This document shows positions 49,129 to 60,975 of a stretch of DNA of 64,000 nucleotides, in pieces. Made by a program: the position numbers and the translations under genes. The notes under the pieces were generated by a model. That model ran no database searches. It was not told the origin of the DNA and saw only the letters and a list, made by a program, of their open reading frames with translations. Location: the NCBI GenBank assembly GCA_954871525.1, contig OX940863.1:534001-598000 (forward strand). Reading direction: 5' to 3'. Every line of letters starts with the position of its first letter. Positions within the stretch are counted from its first letter, which is position 1. The stretch comes from Parietaria judaica (Eukaryota; Streptophyta; Magnoliopsida; Rosales; Urticaceae).

Positions 49129-50457
49129 GTGGTAAGTGGAAAAGAAGAGCATGTTATCTGTTGGAAATGGACACTACACTGTTGCATCTACAACGTGGGA
49201 TATCCAGTCCAATGTCTTAGACGTCTTAGTTAAAGAAGATGATCATCACAGAAATAACATTAAATAATAAGCTTTCATGCCATGTCTATCTAGCTAACAA
49301 AAAGAAAATAAAAAAAAAATGTAGAAAAGCAAACGTGTGCACAAACTTTGACATCTCCAAATAATTATTAAGTATATATAGTATTATTTGTTTCTCGATT
49401 TTTCTTCTCACATACAATAGTTTTTAAAAGTCACAACTCACTCGTTTTGTATTCATATTAAAAATTTATTAGAATAATTATTATTTATGGCGGAGACGTA
49501 ATTACCTTGAAATGACTACTTGATTTACCAATAAATAAATAAATATGCTAAAAAATTAAAATACACCAAAAATATATTGAAAATTATAACTTAAAAAATT
49601 GTCTATCTATAGTGCAATCTAAATAAACCTTGTGTAAATTCAACAAGTGATAAGAACAATACCCGAATAAATAATCAAACCTAGATATTATTCTTCGAAG
49701 TGATAAAATCTCTAGATTTATTATTATTATTGATACTCGGAACTTCGGTCTATAATTCAAAAGCAAAAGATAGACCAGAAACTCTCTTCTTTATGACCAC
49801 CTTATAAACGAAACCCCAATGATCAGCCCCTAATATATAATACCTAACTATAATAAGATAACCTTACTTATTTAATTAGGTCTAATATTAACATATCATT
49901 GACCGGTTGACTTTGTGTTGAGTGAATTAGTGTTGAACATGCACATCCTATCCTCTCATTAACAAGGAACCATTTTGGACACTCTTTTTCATTGGCTTAG
50001 AAGAATTAGGAAATCGGTGATATATTATATAAAAGCGAAGAGCTAAGATATGAAGAGCCGATCTCTCTGTGTGTGTCAAAAGCGCATTTGATTTCTGAAA
50101 AGAAGGAAGACAAAGCCAAAGGAAAGGAGTGTCTAAATGCAAAGGTCACACTCACTCACTCAACGTATTGCCCCACACTCCACTAAACACTGAACAGAAA
50201 CCACCTTCCTTGGCATTCTTTACAGCATAGTTGTGACCACTATCAACGCCCATTTCCTCGATTCTACTCTCTCTCTCTCTGATTGCTGTTTTCTGTCGGT
50301 CACATTTCCATTTCCACGAAGCCCTTTAAATACCCGAGTCATTCTTCAGAAACGAATCACTCGAAAATCGCGAATATACTCGAGTAGTTTTGGTTTCAAG
50401 AGAGAGAGAGAAGAGTAGTGTCAGTCTCTAACCCTAGCTAGGTTAAGTATTGTTAAT
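47823..50457. other. Upstream region of the first NIP gene
   Basis: AT-rich, no gene. A direct repeat of AAAAATTCGAGCACTGAAAA occurs near 48275-48335. 50260-50280 is a CT tract. TTTAAATACCC at about 50326 is a possible TATA region. I looked for AUGUAA minimal ORFs in the leader and saw none. Confidence 0.4.
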
Positions 50458-52503
50458 ATGGCCAGTAATGGTGTGAGTGGAAGCAGGACGAAGTCGGGTA
50501 TTATGAAGAACTTGGACTGCTTCTGCGTTGAGTGGTCCATGAAGGAAGATCAAGCCTCTCGCACCTCTAAGCCAACCCCTCCTGTTGTCTCTCTTGCCAG
50601 AAAGGTATACACACATATATATTGATTATTATCTGCATATATTATAAATATATATATATATATATATATGCGTGTGTGCGCTCTCGCGTTCTAAAAGTGA
50701 CTTACATATATGTATTAGATCATTCTTTCCATGTGTGTGTGTGCAGTGCACCCTAAAGTCTCTTATGTATATTGTTGTGTATATATGGTCGGCATTATTA
50801 CATGCAATTTTGACGTACATAGGGTTTCAAGCATAAATACTGATATTACAATCATGTTTATTACATAAAAAAATTGTGCGTACGTGTTGGTTTTTTCTAT
50901 GTATAACTTATACAAAAATATTCATATGATGTTTATTATAGTGTTTAAAATAATTATATTACGTAGTATTATGGTAAATCACTAATATGTGTAGCTCAAC
51001 GAGAGAATAGAGAGTTAGATCTACATATGATGTTTATTATAGTGTTTAATATATATATATATGTGTAGCTCAACGAGAGAATAGAGAGTTAGATCTACAT
51101 ATATGGTAAATCACTAATATGTTTAGGTACTTTAGGTCAAGATCAGATGTCAAGTTCCTTTTTTGTCACGCTCACAACCTCATAAGCGCACTCTACGCAT
51201 AACAAAAACAAAACAAAAAACAATGATCGGAATCATACATATATATACATATATTTGTATATTTATGCATATATGGACTAAATATTATACGATTGTTGAT
51301 GATGATTAGGTAGGAGCGGAGTTCATAGGCACTCTCTTGCTGATCTTCTTCGCGACGGCCATAGCCATCTTAAACCCTAACACCAGCGAGGCCGACACGC
51401 TGATGGTGGTGGCGGTGGCGACGGGCCTCCTCGTGATGATCATCATCTTCTCGACGGGCCACATCTCGGGGGCCCACCTAAACCCGGCCGTGACAGTGGC
51501 CTTTGCCACGTTCCGCCACTTTCCATGGAAACACGTGCCCGCCTACATCGCTTCGCAGGTGTTGGGCGCCGTGTGCGCCTCCTTCGCCCTCAAGGGCATC
51601 TTCCACCCCCTGCCAGCGCCGGGTGGCGTCACCGTCCCTGGAAGCGGCGTGCCTATTGCGCAGGCGTTTACTTTGGAGTTCATCGTCACGTTTGTTCTCA
51701 TGTTCGTCACCACTGCCGTAGCCACCGATACAAGAGCTGTACGACCATAAAAAAATTCAAACAACTATATATATATATATATATATTGATGTCATATAAT
51801 TACGTATGAATATCTCAAGACTTCAAGCTACACAGCATATATATACACACACACACAAGTTAATACGGGATATATTTGTTAAAAACATTGATTTACGCGT
51901 GTTATAAGAAATATTCATGACCTAATAATAATGAACAATATATTTGCAGGTTGGAGAATTGGCTGGAATCGCTGTGGGAGCGACTGTCATGCTCAATAAT
52001 TTCATTGCAGGGTTTGTTTCTACAAGTTCTACACACATACACATACATATATACATATATACATACATGATCATATCATAATCATTACATATATCTACAC
52101 ATCGCTCACACAAACATGGTTTATGAACACTCAGTGACAACATATATATATATATATATATATATCATTTCTAATATTGCATGCATATTTCCCTAGTATA
52201 TACATGATATATATATAGTCTAGTTTATTATATATAGTCTGTTGTATGAGCGTGTGTGTGTGTTTACAAACATTTAGACCGAAATCCGGAGCGTCAATGA
52301 ACCCAGTGAGGACGCTAGGGCCTGCGGTGGCAAATAACAACTACCAAGCAATATGGATCTATCTCACTGCTCCGGTGCTCGGCGCGGTTGCTGGGGCAGC
52401 GGCTTACACCTCAATCAAGCTGCACGACGAGGACAAAGCTGGTGATGAACTTGACAAAAAACCCTCCACCAGGAGAAGCTTCTCCGATCGATTACCAAAT
52501 TGA
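50458..52503 (+). CDS. NIP subgroup II aquaporin, NIP6;1/NIP5;1-like
   Basis: Six-helix channel for boric acid and other small uncharged solutes in the plasma membrane. Exons 50458-50604, 51310-51738, 51950-52011, 52278-52503; 864 bases, 287 residues. Both pore loops are present: [12 protein letters not shown] (NPA) and [13 protein letters not shown] (NPV, the replacement typical of NIP5;1 and NIP6;1). The aromatic/arginine filter shows Ala before Ser-Met-Asn and Arg after NPV, as in NIP6;1. The helix 2 position just before GLLVMII is Thr87, however, where NIP5;1 and NIP6;1 have Ala. The N-terminus ([15 protein letters not shown]) lacks the TPGTPG proline motif of the paralog at 57318. It also lacks that paralog's intron between helix 2 and helix 3. 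Intron 1 (50605-51309) has a local duplication. Confidence 0.93.
50923..51122. repeat. Local interleaved duplication in NIP intron 1
   Basis: Three words each occur twice: ATGATGTTTATTATAGTGTT (about 50926 and 51026), TGTGTAGCTCAACGAGAGAA plus 24 following bases (about 50988 and 51062), and ATGGTAAATCACTAATATGT (50971 and 51103). The order is shuffled, which suggests two successive tandem duplications. Confidence 0.85.
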
Positions 52504-54862
52504 TGATCATCAGCTGATCATAAAAAGGATTACATATATATAGACGATGAAGATAAATCAAGAACAATATGAATATAATGATCATGATTATGCTAAATAA
52601 TTATGTGTGGTTTATGGACCTTCTATAGCTTGTAAGATATAACTCTACTATTTGGTGTCTCTAGCTATGGGGTGATTATAAACCCATGATTAATTATCTT
52701 ATGGTTGTTTAATTAGTGCTTTGTTGTACTAATTAAGAGTGTAATATGTTATGATCATAATGAAGTCATTTTAGTGTTATATATAGCTACGAAACTCTAT
52801 CTTCTTCTGATCCAGAAAATAATTAATTAGAGCGTTATTTTTCTAGCGTTTAATTATATATGAGTAAAACTATATTATATATGTACAATAATTGAAGTGA
52901 TTCACTACTAGCAAGACAAAAATGTAACATCTAATAATCAAAATCTTGAAATTATATGGAGCATGATCATCATCACAAGCCACATTGATCAGTCAATTTC
53001 TGAGTGTCATCAAGACATTCATTCCAAAATACAAAAACGACACAAAACTTTATCAACTCCTTTAAATACGTGATGTGTTCCAATAATGCTGCCACAAAAT
53101 ACTAATGAATAAGTGAAAAACACAAAATAAATAAAATAAGAAAATGTAAGAATACATAATAATGTAATGTATATATATATATATATATTAGTTTTTATTT
53201 GTTGAATATAGCATCCATTAATTTAGACAACCAAGGATTGCACTAAAAAAACAAAAGAAATTAGTACAAATTAAAGAGTTTCAAGTCACGCATGCCAACA
53301 ATATATGCACTATAGAATAAATAAGCACTATAAATATAATTATTAACAAGAGAGACATAATTTTCTCACCAAGAACCAAAATTAATTAAGAGAAATCTCC
53401 CCATCCACAATTGATTGAACCAATTTATACACAAAAAAGACTACAAATAAATAGCTAAAAAAACTTGATCATGTTAATATGATGACGTGGAGATTCATCA
53501 TGCATGTTGTGGCTCAATCTTAGCCACATTTAAATATCTATTTTCATAAGATATTCACAATCAACACACTTTTAATCTAAATTGCTCGATTAGACCCCAA
53601 CTTTGACCACAAACCGGCTTGTCTTCCACAACCCATTAATGGAACGCAAGAACTTTAAAAGAAAACCCACTTTGCTTCTTTTGGGAAAAATGGGAGGGAA
53701 AATTAAGATTAGGAAACCATATAAAGCAATTAGCACTTTCTAGTCTCAATAATTAGCTTTTGCATAAAAATGGAACTTTTATATCATATTGTGATGAAAG
53801 TTAATTGCTAATTCCATCACCCACGTAAAACTCTTTTATTGGAATTCAGTAACGCATATATATATTTGCCAAAAGTCGACGAGGAAGTATATAAAGAGAA
53901 ATAGGGTTTGCATGGTCACATGAAGAAAGAATATAATATTTGTGCTTGCCTATGATTATTCTTGCTATATTAATCATTCTATGGTTCTCTCCTATATTAT
54001 ATAGATTGTTAATTCTTTGTTGATACGTGCACTAAGTTGCTTTTTGAATTTTTTGACACTGTATAATTACATTTCATAATTAAGTAAGCTTGATTAAGTG
54101 GTCATGGTTCGTAATCCACTACACATGTTTCTCTGTCACCAGAGGCCGACCCATGATCATATGAAGTGAACTATGCCCCTCTCTTTCACAAAAAATAAAC
54201 ATCATGCCCCACTAATTACAAAAGCCTCTACTGTTCTATCGAATAATTGATGATTGTCTTCGTAATTTCAAACACCATGCTTAACTTCCGAGCTCTTAAA
54301 TGGTATTGTAAGAGTCAATAAGTCCAGCCTGAAGTGCAGGCGACGAGAACATTGATCAGCAGCTATTAGGTGGGTAATTGTGACAATCATCAAATTATTA
54401 AGCTAATAAAAAGACAAAAAAAAAAAAGTTGTGTAATCTCACATAAACAAGAAATGTGTTAATGAGACGTTCTCGAGACTATTAATGTGTGAGACTGTAT
54501 GGTTATCTAAGATCGTAAGGTATATATGAGTCTATACGGTGAAAGAAACTTAATTAAGATAATTGCTAATGTGGACCAGATGCATTATCCTTTTTTTTTT
54601 CCTTAGCTACGATACGTTTCTAATATGCCACCTAATTTCTATAGCGATGCTGTTTTAGATCCTAAACCGATATATATGGTCATTATTAATTTTCCAGTTT
54701 TATCTTAATTATTTACTTTTTGTTTTTCATGAATAAGAATATAGTTGCTTAATCGTATCGACGATCAAGTAGTGATATATACGTATAGAATATATGTTTC
54801 TAGTATTGGTCAGTCTTTTTGCAACTAGCATTTCAAAGCTATATAACCTCCACAATATTGTG

Positions 54863-54906
<44 letters not shown>

Positions 54907-55829
54907 TTCATATACATGATACATTCAAATATTCCGAACCGATTGAAGTTGAAGCTACTAAAAAGCAAAATCAATCACGTGATCATTCCTTTTACAGTTT
55001 TTCACAATGATCAGTATATATAACATCTAACATTATTCAAATTAACAAGTGATGATCAATTGAAGTGATTATTACCATCCATTTGTAAAGCCAGTTCTAT
55101 ATATATATATATATATATTGTTAAAACAAGCATGGAAATATACGTGATTTGAGCTTGAAGCCGAACATCGCGAGAAACATGTCGTATTCTATAAAATCGT
55201 CAATTAATATATACACATTGATAGTTTGACTGCCATCATTTCATAAGTTCTATTTTTAGGAAAAGAGGTTAGTAATTAAACGAGGTTAAAATAAAATAAA
55301 ATGATGTGACGAAGTGATCGTCCACTCAAAGATGGCTTTCCACAAATTGTGGTTCACATCAATAGACTCTCTTCTTCTTCATACAATAAATCAGTTCAAA
55401 TCCAACAATAAATAATTATTGATTCTTAACATACAAAGATTGCGTCTTTATTTATGCCAATTCTAACTCCATTTTAGGTGCTTTTTCTTTGTGCTTTTCA
55501 ACAGTCACATGCTTGTCATCATTCACACTCTTCCATCCTTACACAAGGAGCTCACTAGTAAATAAATATTTATCGTAACATAAATTAATATAACAAAGGG
55601 TAAATGACAGAAATGCCCTCTGAACTTTACTCGTCAATGAAATTCATCTCTTAGTTTCTTTTTTTCTTTTTCTTTTTAAAGACAATATCCTTAACTTAAA
55701 AAATCGCATGTTTAGTTTTGACTGCCAATTATTAGCTACTCGAAATCAATATACTAAATTATGATAAAAGTGAATCGAATTAATCAATAACTTATCAGAC
55801 AAAAACTCGCAAAGTAGAAATATTTTTTA
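52504..55829. other. Intergenic region between the NIP paralogs, part 1
   Basis: AT-rich with TA microsatellites (53168-53187, 54868-54901, 55098-55118). No coding exon recognised. 55821-55829 is the target duplication of the next element. Confidence 0.45.
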
Positions 55830-56828
55830 GGGTAAACTGCGGTTAATGTACCCAATGTTTGATCGGCTGCAGAGATTATGTACCCAATGTTTATTTTCGA
55901 CGGCTAATATACCCAAACTTGATTCCGTTAGATTTTATCGTGTTTTCCGTCACTTGACCGTCAGCTAATGATTCCTCCTCTATATGTACATTTTTCGTAT
56001 TTTTGACATAACTCACTCATTTTTTGTCCAAATTTTATGCACGACCTATGGTTGGAAAGAAAAGAGATAGATCTACAACTTTTGTATTTTAAGTTATGTA
56101 AAAAAAAGTTTAAAAAAAAAAACGAAATTTCAATTACAACGTAAAACTGGACATTAGTTTTATGCAAAATATTTGTTTCGAGCAAATTTTAATGTACTTA
56201 ATGACTTTTTATGATGAAACATAAAACTACAAAGTTTTAGATAAATCTTTTATCTTTCCAGCGGTAGTTTATTTATAAATTTTGGAAAAAAAATGAATGA
56301 ATTATGCCAAAAATATGAAAGATGTGATGTGAAAAAATCTTTCGTATTTTTGGCATAACTTACTTATTTTTTGTCCAAAATTTATAAATAAAACTACCGT
56401 TGAAAAGATAAAAGATTTATCTACAATATTTTAGTTTTACGTTTTATCATAAAAAGTCATTAAGTATATTAAAATTTGTTCGAAACAAATATTTTGCATT
56501 ACACTAATGTCCAGTTTTACGTTGTGGTTGAAATTTCGTATTTTTTTAAAAACTTTTTTTACAAAACTTAAAACACCAAAGTTGTAGATCTATCTTTTAG
56601 CTTTCCAACGGTAGTTTATTCATGAAATTTGGACAAAAAATGAGTGAGTTATGCCAAAAATACGAAAACTCTACGTATAGGAGAGGAATCACTTGATGAC
56701 GGTCAAGTGGCGGAAAACACGACAAAATCTAACAGCATCAAGTTTGGGTACATTAGCCGTAAAAAATAAACGTTGTGTACATAATCAACAGCCGATCAAA
56801 CATTGGGTACATTAGCCGCAGTTTACCC
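55830..56828. mobile_element. Doubly palindromic Mutator-like (MULE) element
   Basis: 999 bp, almost wholly palindromic. It starts GGGTAAACTGCGGTTAATGT, ends with the inverted GCCGCAGTTTACCC, and has its centre near 56329. Exact 9-base duplications TATTTTTTA flank it (55821-55829 and 56829-56837). Within each half, a unit starting CGTATTTTTG-CATAACTCACTCATTTTTTGTCC is itself repeated in inverted orientation, so the element holds four alternating copies of one sequence. No coding frame. Confidence 0.88.
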
Positions 56829-57317
56829 TATTTTTTAATGAAAAAACTATTATACTAAGCCATGTCATGCGCACAAAGTTAAATTTTATCATTTATTAAC
56901 ACGTAAAGAACAATATGCTATTTTACGAAATTGTACGGACATTAATGCTAAAAACTAAGTTCCGAAAAAAAAAAAAAAAAAAAACCTGCACCAACATACA
57001 AAATTCAGGGGCCGAAATAAAACCATGGTTCATGTTGGCTACTTGATGTTGATAGCATAATTTAAAGAAGAAATGGTATAAAAATGGGTTAAAAACCGTT
57101 CAAAATATTATGGTTGCACCGACCATTATATAGCATATATTAATATGAACCCTTCCTTTCTCTCTTATTTGGAATCGAGTCAACCATGAAACATGCATCT
57201 TCTTACTACTAAAGATGTTACTTCGTAACGCACAAATTATATCAACTCACGAAAGCCAAAGTATTACTCTTTAAGCATCTCATATCTTCACTTAGCACCA
57301 GGAACCAAAACTCCGAC
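56829..57317. other. Upstream region of the second NIP gene
   Basis: A poly-A run at about 56967-56984, otherwise AT-rich. No AUGUAA word was found in the presumed leader. Confidence 0.4.
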
Positions 57318-58781
57318 ATGGAAAACGATCACCAACGAGCTCCGTCGACACCGGTGACGCCGGGGACACCTGGCGCTCCCCTATTCGGTGGGGCCATGCC
57401 AGAAAGGAAATCGTCTCTCCGCACTTCCTGCAAGTGCTTTGGCCCCGAAGCTGATCGGGCTATGGAAGAAGGAGCGACGACGATGACGACAACAACCAGT
57501 GTCTCTTACTTCACACTTTCTCTTGCGAAACGGGTTTGTACTTGAAAATGAAGACACTTTATCTTCATTGCATGTATTTCACCTGATATCTAACGTGATT
57601 GGACGATCAGGTTGGAGCCGAGTTCATCGGCACGATGATCTTGGTCTTTGCCGGGACAGCCACAGCGATTGTGAACCAGAAGAGCGGAGGATCCGAGACT
57701 CTGATAGGCATTGCGGGCTCCAACGGGCTGGCGGTGATGATCGTCATCCTCTCGACGGGTCACATCTCCGGGGCCCACCTCAACCCGGCCATTACCATCG
57801 CTATGGCTGCTCTCAAATTTTTTCCATGGAAATACGTAAGATTTTTACTAACTGGTCAAGATGCATTTTCAATGTTGAGTTTAGTTTCATTCAGCGCCAT
57901 CTTTGTTGGTATTTGCAGGTTCCGGTGTACATTGGCACGCAAACTGCAGCGTCGCTATGTGCGTCTTTCTTGCTCAAGTGGATATTCCATCCTATAATGG
58001 GCGGTGGTGTCACGGTGCCTACGGGCACTAATGCTCAAGCTTTCGCTTTGGAGTTCCTCATAACCTTCTTCCTCATGTTCGTCATCACTGCCGTCGCCAC
58101 TGACACAAGAACCGTAAGCCCTGTAAACTAGGTCGTGACGAGCTTTCCTATTTTATTCATCAATAAAAATACTTCAACTCTAGGATTTTCAGGAAACAAC
58201 GACGACAGTTTGAATTATCAAGTTATAAAGTTCCCTATTTCATCTGATAAATAAAACCCTGATAAGCAAGAGGTCTTTTCACTAAAATCGAGCAATGAAT
58301 TATTACCGTGCTAAATAGAAAAGTTAATTCAATCATGTTTACCAGTGATCAAGTTTCCGTGGCGACATGTAGGTGCGCGAGCTGGCCGGAATCGCAGTAG
58401 GAGCCACGGTAATGCTCAATGTACTCATCGCCGGGTATGTCTCAAACTTCAACCTTTTTTTCCGCTTCCTGGATTCAGTATGTCCGAAAGTAAGCTTCGT
58501 AAAACGATGCAAGAATCTAACTTTGTTAAGCATTTGACACAAACAACAGGGAAGTATCCGGCGCCTCAATGAACCCGGTGAGGACTCTAGGCCCGGCGGT
58601 GGCGGCAAACAACTTCAAAGGACTGTGGGTTTACCTCACTGCTCCATTCCTCGGAGCGCTTTGCGGTGCCGGAGTCTACTCGACCGTCAAGCTGCCACTC
58701 GAAAACAAAGACGGTCAAGACAATAAACCCACCACAAGATCTTCAGACGGTGATCGCAGATGTAAAGATTCTCATGAATAA
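57318..58781 (+). CDS. NIP6;1: NIP6;1-type boric acid channel
   Basis: Plasma-membrane major intrinsic protein of NIP subgroup II; Arabidopsis NIP6;1 moves boric acid in nodes and young shoots. Exons 57318-57533, 57611-57835, 57919-58113, 58373-58434, 58550-58781; 930 bases, 309 residues. The N-terminus has the subgroup proline motif STPVTPGTPGAPLFGG, also found in NIP6;1, then a CKCFG segment. Pore loops are [12 protein letters not shown] (NPA) and [13 protein letters not shown] (NPV). Filter: Ala before Ser-Met-Asn and Arg after NPV as in NIP6;1, but helix 2 carries Asn110 just before GLAVMIV in place of the family Ala. The usually invariant VGELAG is VRELAG here. It is convergent with the small gene at 59008. 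Confidence 0.94.
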
Positions 58782-59007
58782 AGCTAGGCGTTATACTTCG
58801 ATTCCGGAGATTCTCAATCACCATTGTAATGCAAAACTAGAAATCTAAAGCTTTCTGATATAAAGCATGATGAATCGCCCCCAAATTGAAATGAAATTTG
58901 TCTGAATCAATAGAATTTAGCAAAATAATCTTAATCAAAAGCTCACCTTAAGCAAATCCAAGCACAGTGACTCTTCACTGGTCCATTACCGAACCAAACA
59001 TCGTTGA

Positions 59008-59346
59008 TCAAACGAGCGAAAGCCCTCGGATCGGGTCCGAACCGCGACCAGGTCTGGACCAGAGCTTGACCAGAAAGAGGCTGAGTGAAGCCGCGAGGAC
59101 GCCGAGGACATCGGCGACGGCGTCCCGCCCCGAGGCTCCGGCGGAGCTGAAGAAGCCGAACTCGTCGGCGGTCTCTTTGGCGGCGCCGGCGAGGAGAGAG
59201 CCGATGGAGCCGATCGCAGTGGAGTGACGGCGGAGAAGAGGACGGCGAGTGAGGTTGGCGATGGCGGAGAGAAGGAGCGTGAGGGAGAAGCAGAAGAGGA
59301 GGTGGTAGAGCTTATCTGGGGCGAACCAGGGATCATCGTTCTCCAT
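59008..59346 (-). CDS. Small membrane protein resembling DUF2279/YfiM
   Basis: A single-exon gene of 112 residues, function unknown. The first ATG gives MENDDPWFAPDKLYHLLFCF, followed by a hydrophobic segment (LTLLLSAIANL), a central glycine/alanine stretch (GSIGSLLAGAAKETADEFGF), then SAGASGRDAVADVLGVLAA and a second hydrophobic segment. The spacing of D-K-x-x-H, G-A-A-K-E-x-x-D and S-x-x-D-x-x-A-D-x-x-G fits the bacterial YfiM/DUF2279 pattern as I remember it. Similar short proteins occur in land plants. The GC-rich coding sequence contrasts with the AT-rich flanks. The family assignment is tentative. Confidence 0.65.
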   Translation of the reverse strand: MENDDPWFAPDKLYHLLFCFSLTLLLSAIANLTRRPLLRRHSTAIGSIGSLLAGAAKETADEFGFFSSAGASGRDAVADVLGVLAASLSLFLVKLWSRPGRGSDPIRGLSLV

Positions 59347-59540
59347 GGATTTCCTTCCCACCAAGCTTTTAACGATTATTAATTATTGAGTTTCGTTAGT
59401 TTTAACGATACTTTTAGTTTTAGCTAGGATTAACCTTTTTCAAATTTAATTTAAAAATCAAATATCATATTATAATATAAACTATCATAATATTCTTGAT
59501 ATGATATCGAATTATCGATTTACTGTCATAGTGTCAAAAC

Positions 59541-60192
59541 CATGGTTTTAAATATGAGGATACCGTGGTTGCTAGGATAGCCTAGTGCTACTTCTAAAGT
59601 GGAGGTTGCGGGTTCAATCCCCACATGCAGCAAAGCTGCTTTCAAAAAAAAAAATGAGGATATGTCCTCGATATAATCCACGACGTGCCCAGAAAATGAG
59701 AAGTGCGATACGATATTCGTAGAAAATCGATATATCCATTTATTTTCATTTATCCGACGGCAAGCGTCGATATATCCGTATAATAAAGAGTGCGAAACGA
59801 CATTGATATCAGCATTTAAAATCGTGCTTCATATTTATGTTTGTACTCTATGACTTTATTATAATGTCTAACTTATTTTATGTTATGTCGACATTATGGT
59901 ACGAGGTATGACTTTTATGTTATATGTTTGTGTTATATTATGATTTATGAGTGTTTTCTATGCTATAACTGCGTCTCATATTTATTAAATTGGTAATTTA
60001 GAAACTATATAAAAATATAAATATCCGCCGATATTTTGATCGGCATGCGATATATCCGCGAAATTATGCTATATCCTCGGCAAGCGATATATCTTTTTCT
60101 TCGGATTTATCCATCGGCATACCCGTCGGCAAGTGATATATCCGTAAATTGGAGAGTGCGAAACGATATCGATATCGATATTTAGAATCTTG
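59541..60192. mobile_element. hAT-like element containing a nested SINE
   Basis: The outer 8-base duplication GTCAAAAC lies at 59533-59540 and 60193-60200. The ends CATGGTTTTAAATAT and ATATTTAGAATCTTG form imperfect inverted repeats (12 of 15 match). GGCAAGCGATATATCC-type words recur near both ends as subterminal repeats. A SINE lies inside near the left end (separate entry). No transposase. Confidence 0.75.
59563..59653 (+). mobile_element. tRNA-derived SINE with A tail
   Basis: 91 bp. A pol III A-box-like TAGCCTAGTGC, then a strong B box GGTTCAATCCC, then a short body and an A run at the 3' end. Target duplication ATGAGGATA at 59554-59562 and 59654-59662. It sits inside the hAT-like element, so it is the younger insertion. 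The B box alone could suggest a tRNA, but no acceptor stem forms. Confidence 0.78.
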
Positions 60193-60334
60193 GTCAAAAC
60201 ACTTTGCCATAAGAGGTAGAATTATCGACACATTTTATCGATTTCTCAGCGGTTTTCCAACTTAATGTAAATAATCATCGGTTAAGCATATTTTTCCTAT
60301 CTAACAGTTATCGGCTAAAAAATACACTTATTTT

Positions 60335-60975
60335 TAGGGCTGCAACTGGTCGGTTAACCTGTTTATTTTTCACTATTTGGTATCCTTAACCTAATTCTGG
60401 TTAGTCATGTTTTAATAACCTTAACCTGTTTTTGAAACCGGTTAACTTAATTACCCGTTATAAAAATCTAATTAAACTGTTTAATAACCTTAACCTGTTT
60501 TTTTGTTAAAAAATATAACACATAAACAACGATCAAACATATCGTTCCAAATGAACAATAGTAATGAAACTTGAATAAATAATATGAAGCATAACAATAA
60601 TAAATAGTGAACAAGATCAAGCAGAGAACGATAAAAAGATTAGGCGAGAAAAAAAGAAGAGAAAGTCGAGGAGGAGGAAAGAAGAAAGGGTAGGCGAGAA
60701 AAAGAAAGAGAAAGAAGTCGAAGAGGTTTTGACGGAAAGAGAGAAAACCCTACTTAATTTAATTATAAAATATTTAAATAAAAAAATTAATATTAAAACC
60801 GGTTACTAAAATAACCTGTTTTGAAAAATAAATAACCTGTAACCTTATCCTGTTTGAAACCGGATACGGTTAACTTTAACCTGTTTTCAAAATAATTCGG
60901 TTATGGTTATTTTAAACCGGATAATTTTCGGTTACGGTTTTAAAATTCGGTTACCGGTTATTTTGCACACCCCTC
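60335..60975. mobile_element. hAT-type element with GGTTAACC-rich interior
   Basis: 641 bp. It begins TAGGGCTGCAACTGGTCGGTT and ends ACCGGTTATTTTGCACACCCCTC. The 8-base duplication CTTATTTT lies on both sides (60327-60334 and 60976-60983). Many short AACCTGTTT / ACCGGTTA words are repeated through both ends. The purine-rich centre (60640-60750, GAAGAGAAAGTCGAGGAGG) is non-coding. Confidence 0.82.

Noticed and set aside
57130..57317. A boron-sensing AUGUAA minimal ORF in the NIP leaders
   Set aside because: No ATGTAA was found in the presumed leaders of either NIP gene; only near misses such as ATGTTA.
59563..59653. A nuclear tRNA gene, because of the perfect B box GGTTCAATCCC
   Set aside because: No cloverleaf or acceptor stem can be formed, there is an A tail, and it has a target duplication; it is a SINE.
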